The notes beneath the pieces are model-generated. The model had not been told where the DNA came from and did not search any database. It saw only the letters and a list, made by a program, of their open reading frames with translations. A program made the position numbers and the translations under genes. Shown here piece after piece: positions 14,609-20,331 of a stretch of 20,331 nucleotides of DNA. The stretch covers positions 1 to 20,331 of the forward strand of contig CADBQK010000117.1 of assembly GCA_902796775.1 (NCBI GenBank). The letters run 5' to 3'. This DNA comes from an uncultured Lachnospiraceae bacterium. GTDB taxonomy: Bacteria; Bacillota_A; Clostridia; Lachnospirales; Lachnospiraceae. The stretch's first letter is position 1. Every line of letters starts with the position of its first letter.

Positions 14609-16891
14609 TTAAAACGTCCTGTACGGATCGCTGTCAAAGCTCACATATACATTTCTAAAAGCATCTTCAAATCCGGCGACTGCATCACGGGCAGTCCTTA
14701 CCATAGCAAGGGACTGCTCCTTCCCCGGCGATTTCACATACAATACATAGCGGTACTGGTCCTTGATCTTGCTGATGCCTGCCCTGGAAGGGCCAAGTAC
14801 ACTTGAAAAACAGGTGCCGGCTGCCTCATGAAGCTCTCTTCCAAGTATCTGCGCTGCATGAAGCACAGTATCCTCAGAAGGACCTTCCAGCCCGATCATC
14901 AGAAGCTGTGCCGCAGGGGGATAGCCCATCTCTGTGCGGAAACGCATCTCCTCCTGGTAGAATGCCAGGTAATCCTGCCGGGCTGCCAGGCGTACACAGC
15001 TGTCATCCGGTCTGTAGGTCTGGATGATGACCTTGCCTTTCAGTTCAGCTCTGCCGGCTCTGCCGGCCGCCTGGGTCAGCAGCTGGAATGTCCTCTCCGA
15101 TGACAGATAGTCTCCGGAAAACATGCTGAGGTCAGCGGCGATGATCCCGACCAGGGTCACTTTCTCAAAGTCATGCCCTTTCACGATCATCTGTGTCCCG
15201 ATCAGGACATCCGATCTGCCCTCGGCGAACTCCTGGAGCAGACGACCCATATCATCTTTTCCGGATGTAGTATCCCTGTCCATCCGGGTAATCCTGGCCT
15301 TCGGAAATCTTCTGGCTACAGTCTCCTCCACCTTCTGCGTCCCCAGTCCGAACCCTGCAATGTGGGGAGACCCGCAGGATGGACAGATTTTGGGCAGCGG
15401 CACTTCATATCCGCAGTAATGACATTTGAGCAGCCCTCCGCTGTGGATGGTCATGGATACATCGCAGTGTCTGCACTTGAACACATACCCGCAGCTGCGG
15501 CAGGAAACGAATCCTGCATAACCTCTACGGTTGAGAAAGAGCATCACCTGCTCCCCTCTGGCAAGCGTCTCCTCCATCGCCTCCTGTAAAGGAAGGCTGA
15601 GAATACTCATGTTCTTTTTCTTAAACTCTTCCCGCAGATCAACGATCTGTACATCGGGCAGCATGCTTCCCTGTCTCGCCCTTATCTGCAGAGTATGCAG
15701 GCTGTACCTTCCTGTCACGGTATTATAATAGGAAGAAAGAGATGGAGTTGCCGATCCCAGGATCACCATCGCCCCTTCCATCTGCGCCCGCCGGATCGCC
15801 ACATCACGAGCCAGGTATTTGGGAGATGATTCGCTTTTATAACTGGTTTCATGCTCCTCATCGATTATGATCAGACCCAGCTTCTCAAAAGGTGTAAACA
15901 AAGCAGAACGTGGTCCGATCATGATATTGGCCAGTCCCTGACGGGCTCTGGTGTACTGGTCAAAACGCTCCCCTTCGGACAGCCGCGAATGCATGATCGC
16001 AATATCCTCACCGAAACGTTCATAGAATCGGGAAACAGTCTGCAATGTCAGAGAAATCTCGGGGATCAGGACTATCGCCTGATATCCCTGACGGCGAACC
16101 TCCTCAAGAACAGCCAGATAGACCTCTGTCTTCCCGCTCCCGGTGATACCGTGCAGCAGATGAACCCGGTCCGAAGACGTACATTCTGTTTTCTGCTCTC
16201 CTGCAGCTTTTACTCTCTCCCAGGAATGAAGAAGATCCTCTGCCACCTGCTCCTGCTGGATGCTGAGCGCAACCTTTTTCCACCTGCCCTCCAGAAGCCG
16301 GCTGCTGCTGCGGTATATCCGCTGTGTCTCTTCTTTCACAAGACCGGCTTTAACCAGTCCCAGGATACTCTGCCGCGACACCTGCAGAATACCGGCTGCT
16401 GTTTCAGAGGAGATGGAATCATCAGGAGAAAGAAGCAGAGCCTCCAGGAACCTTGCCCTTGCCTTCTGGCTTTTCCCCTTTTTTATCTTCTCATAAAATG
16501 CACGGGCCGCCTCACGATCTGTCAGGATATACCGGACCCTGTTTTTCTGCTTCATCTGCCTTTTCACAGGCATAACAGTTTTGATTGCCTGGGAAAGTGT
16601 CCCGTCATACTGCTCATGCATCCATGCAGCCAGAGAAAGAAGCTTCCCCTGCACAGACAGAGCTCTTTCATCCGCCTGTGACAGTTCCTTTATCCTGGAA
16701 GGATGGATCTTCGGCTCCTCAGATAAATCCGTAACAATCCCCATCATCCGCCTGTCTCCATTCCCAAAGGGAACTTCGACCTGGCTGCCAACGCGGATCC
16801 TTCCGGTAAGGTGCTGCGGAACCCTGTACTGGAATTCACGGTCAAGAGCCCTGGCCGTCGTGTCTATAATAACATCCGCATACTGCTCCAT
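14609..16891 (-). CDS. priA: Primosomal replication restart helicase PriA
   Basis: Superfamily 2 helicase that recognises stalled forks and reloads the replicative helicase. It is 760 aa. The N-terminal 3' DNA-end binding domain is about 1-105, with a winged-helix region at about 140-200. Walker A is GITGSGKT (248-255), the Walker B box is DEEH (344-347), and GSATPS (379-384) is motif III. Eight cysteines in four CxxC pairs (464/467, 473/476, 490/493, 503/506) form the two zinc sites. GAGSAxP-type C-terminal helicase motifs follow, for example GTQMIVKGHDF and QAAGRAGR. The ATG follows GGTGGTGAGG at short spacing. It is first in the long minus-strand cluster and has its own promoter. Confidence 0.97.
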   Translation of the reverse strand: MEQYADVIIDTTARALDREFQYRVPQHLTGRIRVGSQVEVPFGNGDRRMMGIVTDLSEEPKIHPSRIKELSQADERALSVQGKLLSLAAWMHEQYDGTLSQAIKTVMPVKRQMKQKNRVRYILTDREAARAFYEKIKKGKSQKARARFLEALLLSPDDSISSETAAGILQVSRQSILGLVKAGLVKEETQRIYRSSSRLLEGRWKKVALSIQQEQVAEDLLHSWERVKAAGEQKTECTSSDRVHLLHGITGSGKTEVYLAVLEEVRRQGYQAIVLIPEISLTLQTVSRFYERFGEDIAIMHSRLSEGERFDQYTRARQGLANIMIGPRSALFTPFEKLGLIIIDEEHETSYKSESSPKYLARDVAIRRAQMEGAMVILGSATPSLSSYYNTVTGRYSLHTLQIRARQGSMLPDVQIVDLREEFKKKNMSILSLPLQEAMEETLARGEQVMLFLNRRGYAGFVSCRSCGYVFKCRHCDVSMTIHSGGLLKCHYCGYEVPLPKICPSCGSPHIAGFGLGTQKVEETVARRFPKARITRMDRDTTSGKDDMGRLLQEFAEGRSDVLIGTQMIVKGHDFEKVTLVGIIAADLSMFSGDYLSSERTFQLLTQAAGRAGRAELKGKVIIQTYRPDDSCVRLAARQDYLAFYQEEMRFRTEMGYPPAAQLLMIGLEGPSEDTVLHAAQILGRELHEAAGTCFSSVLGPSRAGISKIKDQYRYVLYVKSPGKEQSLAMVRTARDAVAGFEDAFRNVYVSFDSDPYRTF

Positions 16892-16941
16892 ACCTCACCA
16901 CCCTGCCAAGTATTTCACATCTTTTTATCCAGTGACTCCCT

Positions 16942-16955
16942 GCCTGCCGGCAGGC
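16942..16955 (-). promoter_or_regulatory. Hairpin at the 5' end of the priA transcript
   Basis: GCCTGCCGGCAGGC is a perfect 14-bp palindrome that begins about 10 nt downstream of the priA -10 box. The mRNA would start with a GCCUG/CAGGC hairpin closing a CCGG loop. Such 5' stem-loops can protect mRNA. As DNA it could instead be an operator. Confidence 0.4.
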
Positions 16956-16964
16956 TTTCCGAAA

Positions 16965-16993
16965 ATTGTAGCATAAAGAGGCGTTTTTCGCAA
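16965..16993 (-). promoter_or_regulatory. Sigma-A type promoter for the priA cluster
   Basis: On the minus strand, TTGCGA (16988-16993) and TACAAT (16965-16970) are spaced by 17 nt, with an extended -10 TGC directly before TACAAT. It would give a leader of about 65 nt before priA. Confidence 0.75.
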
Positions 16994-17066
16994 GATTCGG
17001 GGGTAGACTGAAAGACAGTCAGCCTTCTAAAACCGTTAAAAAGACTGAAAAGAGAACAAATCATGC

Positions 17067-17086
17067 ATCTTATTAAATCATAAGAT
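17067..17086. promoter_or_regulatory. AT-rich inverted repeat, possible operator
   Basis: ATCTTAT (17067-17073) and ATAAGAT (17080-17086) are perfect 7-bp arms separated by 6 nt. It lies about 75 nt upstream of the lctP -35 box and about 75 nt upstream of the priA -35 box, between the two divergent promoters. The regulator is unknown. Random AT-rich sequence could also give this. Confidence 0.3.
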
Positions 17087-17119
17087 TTATAATTATTGAT
17101 ATTCATTTCACAATCAGTT

Positions 17120-17134
17120 TCTAAAAATTTTAGA
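17120..17134. promoter_or_regulatory. Palindrome upstream of the lctP promoter, possible operator
   Basis: TCTAAAA and TTTTAGA flank a single central A, giving a 15-bp palindrome that ends 26 nt before the lctP -35 box. It is followed by a T-rich tract (17135-17141), like an UP element or a regulator site. No binding protein is encoded nearby. Confidence 0.35.
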
Positions 17135-17160
17135 TTTTTTTATAATATTGCACAAAAACC

Positions 17161-17189
17161 TTGCCATAAAAAATTCGTTGTGCTACAAT
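17161..17189 (+). promoter_or_regulatory. Sigma-A type promoter for lctP
   Basis: TTGCCA (17161-17166) and TACAAT (17184-17189) are spaced by 17 nt, with an extended -10 TGC just before TACAAT. The predicted start at about 17196 gives a leader of roughly 190 nt, far longer than ribosome binding needs. Confidence 0.8.
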
Positions 17190-17201
17190 GTGCATGTAGT
17201 T

Positions 17202-17346
17202 TTGAGGAGATAGGCAGATTTACAGATATCTTCTCAAGCCGCCGGACGGATAAGTTCAGTCGAACCTGGCAAAGCTGACTTAACTGATCGCCGGAGAAAT
17301 GGAAAAGCCGTTATACCCATCTTTCTCAGCGGTTTCGCCCGGCGGC
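17202..17346 (+). promoter_or_regulatory. Structured 5' leader RNA of lctP, candidate riboswitch
   Basis: Hand folding shows an 11-bp hairpin (17202-17212 with 17227-17237, one G-U pair, 14-nt loop). It is followed at once by a closed three-way junction. P1 is GCCGCCGG (17238-17245) with CCGGCGGC (17339-17346), eight perfect G-C/C-G pairs. P2 is 17251-17260 with 17274-17282 (one bulged U, 13-nt loop). P3 is 17291-17302 with 17317-17332 (two 2-nt bulges, 14-nt loop). Junction strands are about 5, 8 and 6 nt. There is no terminator between P1 and the start codon, so control, if any, would be translational. The strand 17321-17327 can pair with 17376-17382 over the ribosome binding site. I cannot assign it confidently to a known class. 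Confidence 0.55.
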
Positions 17347-17384
17347 AAAAGGGTAACACTATATCACTCAAAGGAGGGAAAGTT

Positions 17385-19067
17385 ATGTTAGCACTCATTG
17401 CTTTCATACCAATCATCGTCGTCATTGTACTTATGACAGCTCTCAACTGGCCGGCGAAGCGTGCACTTCCTGTTGCATGGGCACTGACTTTCATCATCGC
17501 AGTTTCCATGTGGAAGCTGACAATTCCTCATGCGATCGGCTACACGATCACCGGTTTCCTCGGCGGATTTGAGACCGTTGTTATCATCTTCGGCGCTATC
17601 CTGATCATGAACACTCTGTCCAGATCCGGCGCTATGGCTGCTATCAACGGTATGTTCACCGGTATTACACCGGATATCCGTATTCAGGCTATCATCATCG
17701 GTATGTTCTTCGGAGCATTCATCGAGGGTGCTGCCGGTTTCGGTACTCCTGCTGCTCTGGCAGCTCCGCTGCTTATCAGCGTTGGCTTCCCGCCGCTGGC
17801 TGCCGCTATCATCGCTCTCGAGTACAACTCCGTACCCGTCTGCTGCGGCGCTGTAGGTACACCGAACAACACCGCATTCTCCGTTGTATCCGATGGTCTG
17901 GTAGAAGATCAGGCCCTCAGGGATGCATGGCAGCAGCAGATGAACTTCTGGTCCACCTTCCATATGGCGATCGGCTACTTCATGATCTCCATCGTCGGTG
18001 TTGCGATCCTTTGTAAGATGTTCGGCAAGAACAAGAAGTTCTCTGATGTAGTTCCTGCTATTCCGTTCATCGTTGTTCATGGTATCATCTTCGACGTTAT
18101 CTATGTCGGCATCGCTTCCAACGTCGGTGCTGAGCTGGCAGCTATGCTTGCAGGCGCAATCACAATGATCATCGCACTTGTTTTAGCAAGAGCCGGCACA
18201 CTGGTTCCGAAAGACGTACTTCTTTTTGATCCTAAGGATCAGTGGGATTCCAGCTGGCTTTCCACTACCGAAGTACCTGCTCCGAAAGTATCCGATATGC
18301 CTCTGATCAAGGCTTGGATGCCTTACTTCATCGTTACCGGTCTTCTTGTATTCACCCGTGTAACCCAGAAGTTCGGCTGGGGCCCGACCAATGCAATGAG
18401 AGCATTCACGATCGGTTCCGGTCAGAGTGGTATTTTCCTCGGACTGAACTGGAACTATGCAATCCTGTGGAGTCCCGGTTTCATATTCGTCATCGTTGCA
18501 CTGATCACATTTGTGATCCATGGCATGAGCGGCGAAGAGTTCGGCGGCGGCCTCAGAGATACACTGAAGATGGTTTCCGGTGCAGCAATCGCCCTGTTCT
18601 TCGGTGTTGCTATGGTTAACCTTTTCCGTTACACCAACCTGGATAACGAAGCCATCGGCGGTTCCATGCTGGTTATCATGGCAAAGGCTCTGGCAGATAT
18701 CTTCCAGAAAGCTTATATCATCATCGCACCGATCATCGGCGTTATCGGAGCATTCATCTCCGGTTCCAACACCGTTTCGAATACACTGTTTGCAGCTCTG
18801 CAGTTCCAGGCAGCTCAGCTGGCTGGTCTGCCGGTAGCAATCGTTGTTGCTCTTCAGTGCAACGGTGGTGCAATCGGAAATATGGTTTGCGTTAACAACG
18901 TCGTTTCTGCCTGCGCTACCACAGGTACCAACGGAAACGAAGGTAAGATCATCCGTACCAACGCTCTTCCTTGCCTTATGTTCTGTATCGTTGTTGCTGT
19001 TATCGCTGCTATTGCTATCGGTTCAGGTGTCAATCCTGTTCCTGAAGCAGTTAAAGCACTTCAGTAA
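17385..19067 (+). CDS. lctP: L-lactate permease (LctP/LldP family)
   Basis: Proton-linked lactate (and glycolate) transporter of the inner membrane. It is 560 aa, close to E. coli LldP, with about a dozen or more hydrophobic helices along its whole length. Family motifs include [17 protein letters not shown] (112-128), [13 protein letters not shown] (153-165) and, near the C-terminus, [13 protein letters not shown] and [25 protein letters not shown] lies 6 nt before the ATG. Codon choice is strongly biased (AAC, GGT, GCT, ATC, CTG), unlike its neighbours, which suggests high expression. It stands alone, without lactate dehydrogenase, EtfAB or a regulator beside it. Direction of transport is not told by the sequence. 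It has its own promoter, long leader and terminator. Confidence 0.96.
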   Translation: MLALIAFIPIIVVIVLMTALNWPAKRALPVAWALTFIIAVSMWKLTIPHAIGYTITGFLGGFETVVIIFGAILIMNTLSRSGAMAAINGMFTGITPDIRIQAIIIGMFFGAFIEGAAGFGTPAALAAPLLISVGFPPLAAAIIALEYNSVPVCCGAVGTPNNTAFSVVSDGLVEDQALRDAWQQQMNFWSTFHMAIGYFMISIVGVAILCKMFGKNKKFSDVVPAIPFIVVHGIIFDVIYVGIASNVGAELAAMLAGAITMIIALVLARAGTLVPKDVLLFDPKDQWDSSWLSTTEVPAPKVSDMPLIKAWMPYFIVTGLLVFTRVTQKFGWGPTNAMRAFTIGSGQSGIFLGLNWNYAILWSPGFIFVIVALITFVIHGMSGEEFGGGLRDTLKMVSGAAIALFFGVAMVNLFRYTNLDNEAIGGSMLVIMAKALADIFQKAYIIIAPIIGVIGAFISGSNTVSNTLFAALQFQAAQLAGLPVAIVVALQCNGGAIGNMVCVNNVVSACATTGTNGNEGKIIRTNALPCLMFCIVVAVIAAIAIGSGVNPVPEAVKALQ

Positions 19068-19115
19068 GCAAATATTTCCAAATAACAAGATAGTGTTTAC
19101 CAATCCAGGTATTTT

Positions 19116-19147
19116 GGGCGGCGGCGCTGCGGCGTCGCTGTCCTTTT
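19116..19147 (+). terminator. Intrinsic terminator of lctP
   Basis: A 12-bp stem (19116-19127 with 19132-19143, three G-U pairs, none unpaired) closes a UGCG tetraloop and is followed directly by TTTTCT. It lies about 50 nt after the lctP stop and separates it from the next gene. Confidence 0.88.
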
Positions 19148-19219
19148 CTCTATAAGCAGCAGATGTACGATCTGCGCCTCATAATAGAACAATTGAATTG
19201 AACAGTTCCCAAAAACATA

Positions 19220-19591
19220 ATGGATGGGGTGATTATCATCGAAAACCGTAAACTAAGAGATTTCCTCTCGATTGCTTTGATCATCGTTCTGGCAGTGATT
19301 TCCATTGCCTTTGCTTATCTGTATCTGGGTCCTCAGAGTCAGGGATTCCGCATGACACTGGCAGGCTGCGGTATCATCCTCTATATCGTTATAAAAGATA
19401 TTATAGATAAGCAGAAAAAGCGGAAAGAGGAAGAGATGGAAAGAAACGGAGGCAAAACGGTGATGTCTCTGAATAAAGACGAAAAAAGCCGTGTCGATAT
19501 CGGCAAGATTGCCCACCGCTCAACCCGTAAACTGGATATCCAGCAAAACAGCGGATCGGGCAGCCAGAATGAAAACATAAACAAACAGTAA
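19220..19591 (+). CDS. Small two-helix membrane protein, function unknown
   Basis: I do not recognise a family. The 123-aa product has a hydrophobic helix at about 14-36, a second at about 45-62 with a cytoplasm-like Lys/Arg/Glu-rich stretch (63-77) right after it, and a polar, probably disordered tail ending in Gln/Asn/Ser. The charge pattern suggests both ends face the cytoplasm. The start is uncertain. The ATG at 19220 has no ribosome binding site before it, while a good one, GGATGGGGTGA, lies inside codons 2-5 with only ATT/ATC codons at the right distance. The gene has a strong terminator directly after its stop and no evident promoter beyond a weak CATAAT at 19180. A 6-bp hairpin lies at 19159-19175. 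Confidence 0.6.
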   Translation: MDGVIIIENRKLRDFLSIALIIVLAVISIAFAYLYLGPQSQGFRMTLAGCGIILYIVIKDIIDKQKKRKEEEMERNGGKTVMSLNKDEKSRVDIGKIAHRSTRKLDIQQNSGSGSQNENINKQ

Positions 19592-19625
19592 AAAAAGCCG
19601 GTAAGCGTCAGCTTCCGGCTTTTTT
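19592..19625. terminator. Bidirectional terminator between convergent genes
   Basis: A-run, then AGCCGG-(T)-AAGC, loop GTCA, GCTT-CCGGCT, then a T-run. The symmetry gives a U-tract in both directions, so it can end both the plus-strand small membrane protein gene (stop at 19591) and the convergent minus-strand gene (stop at 19659). Confidence 0.9.
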
Positions 19626-19658
19626 CATTTATTATCAGCAATTATCTATTCTTCTCTT

Positions 19659-20331
19659 CTAGTCCTTCATGATCTCAAGACGAACAGTCTGCAGCAATTT
19701 ATGATAAAATGCCTGTCCGCCGGTCACGATATCGTAACGGTTTGTCTCATTCTTGACCTGATGTCTGCCAAAAGTACAGTTGTGGATATCCTCAGGGTTA
19801 TAGACCACATACCGCCTTAGAATATCCCTCTCAGGAAGATTTCTGGCGGCTTTAAACAGATAGACGGCATGATCACCGGCTATGATCCCCAAAGGCTCTA
19901 AAATGGACCAGGCTGTCTCTACGGAGCAGGTGTAGATATGGACATAACGTCCGGCCATACGTACGAAATCATGGACCCTGAAGTTTTCAAGCCACTCTTC
20001 GTCCAGCCAGCCATTCTCCTGTTCTCTGGATACGATCAGGCAGACCGGCATCGTCCGTCTGTGACTTATGATCAGATTCCTGACCTTCTCTACCTGTCCA
20101 GGTTCGATGATTCTTCTGGAAGCAGACAGGTAGCGAACATCAAACAGACCGATTCTGTCCGAAATGACAGAGTAGAACTTCGGACAGCTGAAGTAGCGGT
20201 TCAGACTCTCTCTTGCCTCCCCGGCAACAGCGTAGGAATTCTTTACAGAAAGCATCTGCCGTCCGTCTTCTACCTGATAGCACTCTGCTTCTGTCATCCA
20301 AACCTGACCAGGAGACTCGAGGTCAATGTAT
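19659..20331 (-). CDS. Unrecognised protein, probably cut at its N-terminus by the window edge
   Basis: The frame is open from the stop at 19659 to the right edge. An ATG at 20297 would give 212 aa but has no convincing ribosome binding site. The upstream codons (reading YIDLESPGQVW) look like protein, so the true start is probably outside. The sequence is soluble, mixed alpha/beta, with a hydrophobic strand PVCLIVS (84-90), a segment rich in Trp and charge (95-113), RYVHIYTC (117-124), and a His/Cys cluster IHNCTFGRHQ (171-180). There is no signal peptide, membrane helix or catalytic motif I can name. Residue numbers count from the ATG at 20297. It ends at the shared bidirectional terminator. 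Confidence 0.65.
   Translation of the reverse strand, partial: YIDLESPGQVWMTEAECYQVEDGRQMLSVKNSYAVAGEARESLNRYFSCPKFYSVISDRIGLFDVRYLSASRRIIEPGQVEKVRNLIISHRRTMPVCLIVSREQENGWLDEEWLENFRVHDFVRMAGRYVHIYTCSVETAWSILEPLGIIAGDHAVYLFKAARNLPERDILRRYVVYNPEDIHNCTFGRHQVKNETNRYDIVTGGQAFYHKLLQTVRLEIMKD

Larger units (their letters stand above)
16892..17384. other. 493-bp divergent intergenic region between priA and lctP
   Basis: It holds no supported gene. The left part carries the priA leader and promoter. The middle (about 17,030-17,150) is very AT-rich and holds two palindromes. The right part carries the lctP promoter, a structured leader of about 190 nt and the lctP ribosome binding site. Short open frames here lack ribosome binding sites and family character. 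Each element is listed separately. Confidence 0.8.

Noticed and set aside
15851..16681. 276-codon plus-strand frame opposite priA, and similar frames opposite rsgA (5641-6456) and prkC/prpC (8345-9166)
   Set aside because: They are antisense to well-supported conserved genes, and their translations are low in plausible domain structure.
17006..17020. Small hairpin GACTG/CAGTC upstream of the priA promoter
   Set aside because: Five base pairs with no T-run and no link to a promoter or gene end; likely chance.
17388..18080. Long open frame on the minus strand opposite lctP (230 codons)
   Set aside because: It lies wholly inside lctP, is Asp/Ser/His-rich and without any family character, has no ribosome binding site, and follows from the strong codon bias of lctP.

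Overview
The window looks like a chromosomal segment of a Gram-positive anaerobe of the class Clostridia, probably a Lachnospiraceae-like organism. I infer this from three things: the conserved Firmicutes order priA-def-fmt-(yugP)-rsmB-rlmN-prpC-prkC-rsgA-rpe-thiN, strong AGGAGG-type ribosome binding sites, and sigma-A type promoters. Base composition of genes is moderate, while intergenic regions are AT-rich. I see no tRNA, rRNA, CRISPR array, insertion sequence or prophage gene.

Layout. Nearly everything from 1 to 16,993 is read leftwards (minus strand). A promoter at 16965-16993 starts a long tightly packed cluster: priA (replication restart), def and fmt (N-terminal formyl-methionine metabolism), a YugP-type membrane zinc protease, rsmB and rlmN (rRNA methylation), prpC and prkC (PP2C phosphatase and PASTA Ser/Thr kinase), rsgA (30S maturation GTPase), rpe, thiN, thyA and folA. 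Many junctions are 1-8 nt overlaps or gaps under 30 nt, so translational coupling is likely. A second promoter inside the cluster (9608-9636) probably gives prpC-prkC-rsgA and downstream genes extra transcription. The last two genes, thyA and folA, form a dTMP/tetrahydrofolate pair. ilvE then has its own very good promoter (2502-2530), and lysA follows it, cut by the left edge of the window.

From about 17,060 to 19,150 the direction switches. A solitary lactate permease gene (lctP) is read rightwards from a good promoter. Its roughly 190-nt 5' leader folds on paper into a hairpin plus a closed three-way junction, like a riboswitch aptamer. Upstream of its promoter lie two palindromes that could be operators. 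A strong intrinsic terminator ends lctP. A small two-helix membrane protein gene follows. It ends at a bidirectional terminator shared with a convergent, unrecognised gene that runs off the right edge.

The most interesting item is the lctP leader. I could not assign it with confidence to a known riboswitch class. Other points worth a second look are a stem-loop in the ilvE-lysA gap, an extra C-terminal domain on the PASTA kinase, unusual active-site neighbourhoods in ThyA, DHFR and LysA, the odd start region of the small membrane protein, and the unknown gene at the right edge.
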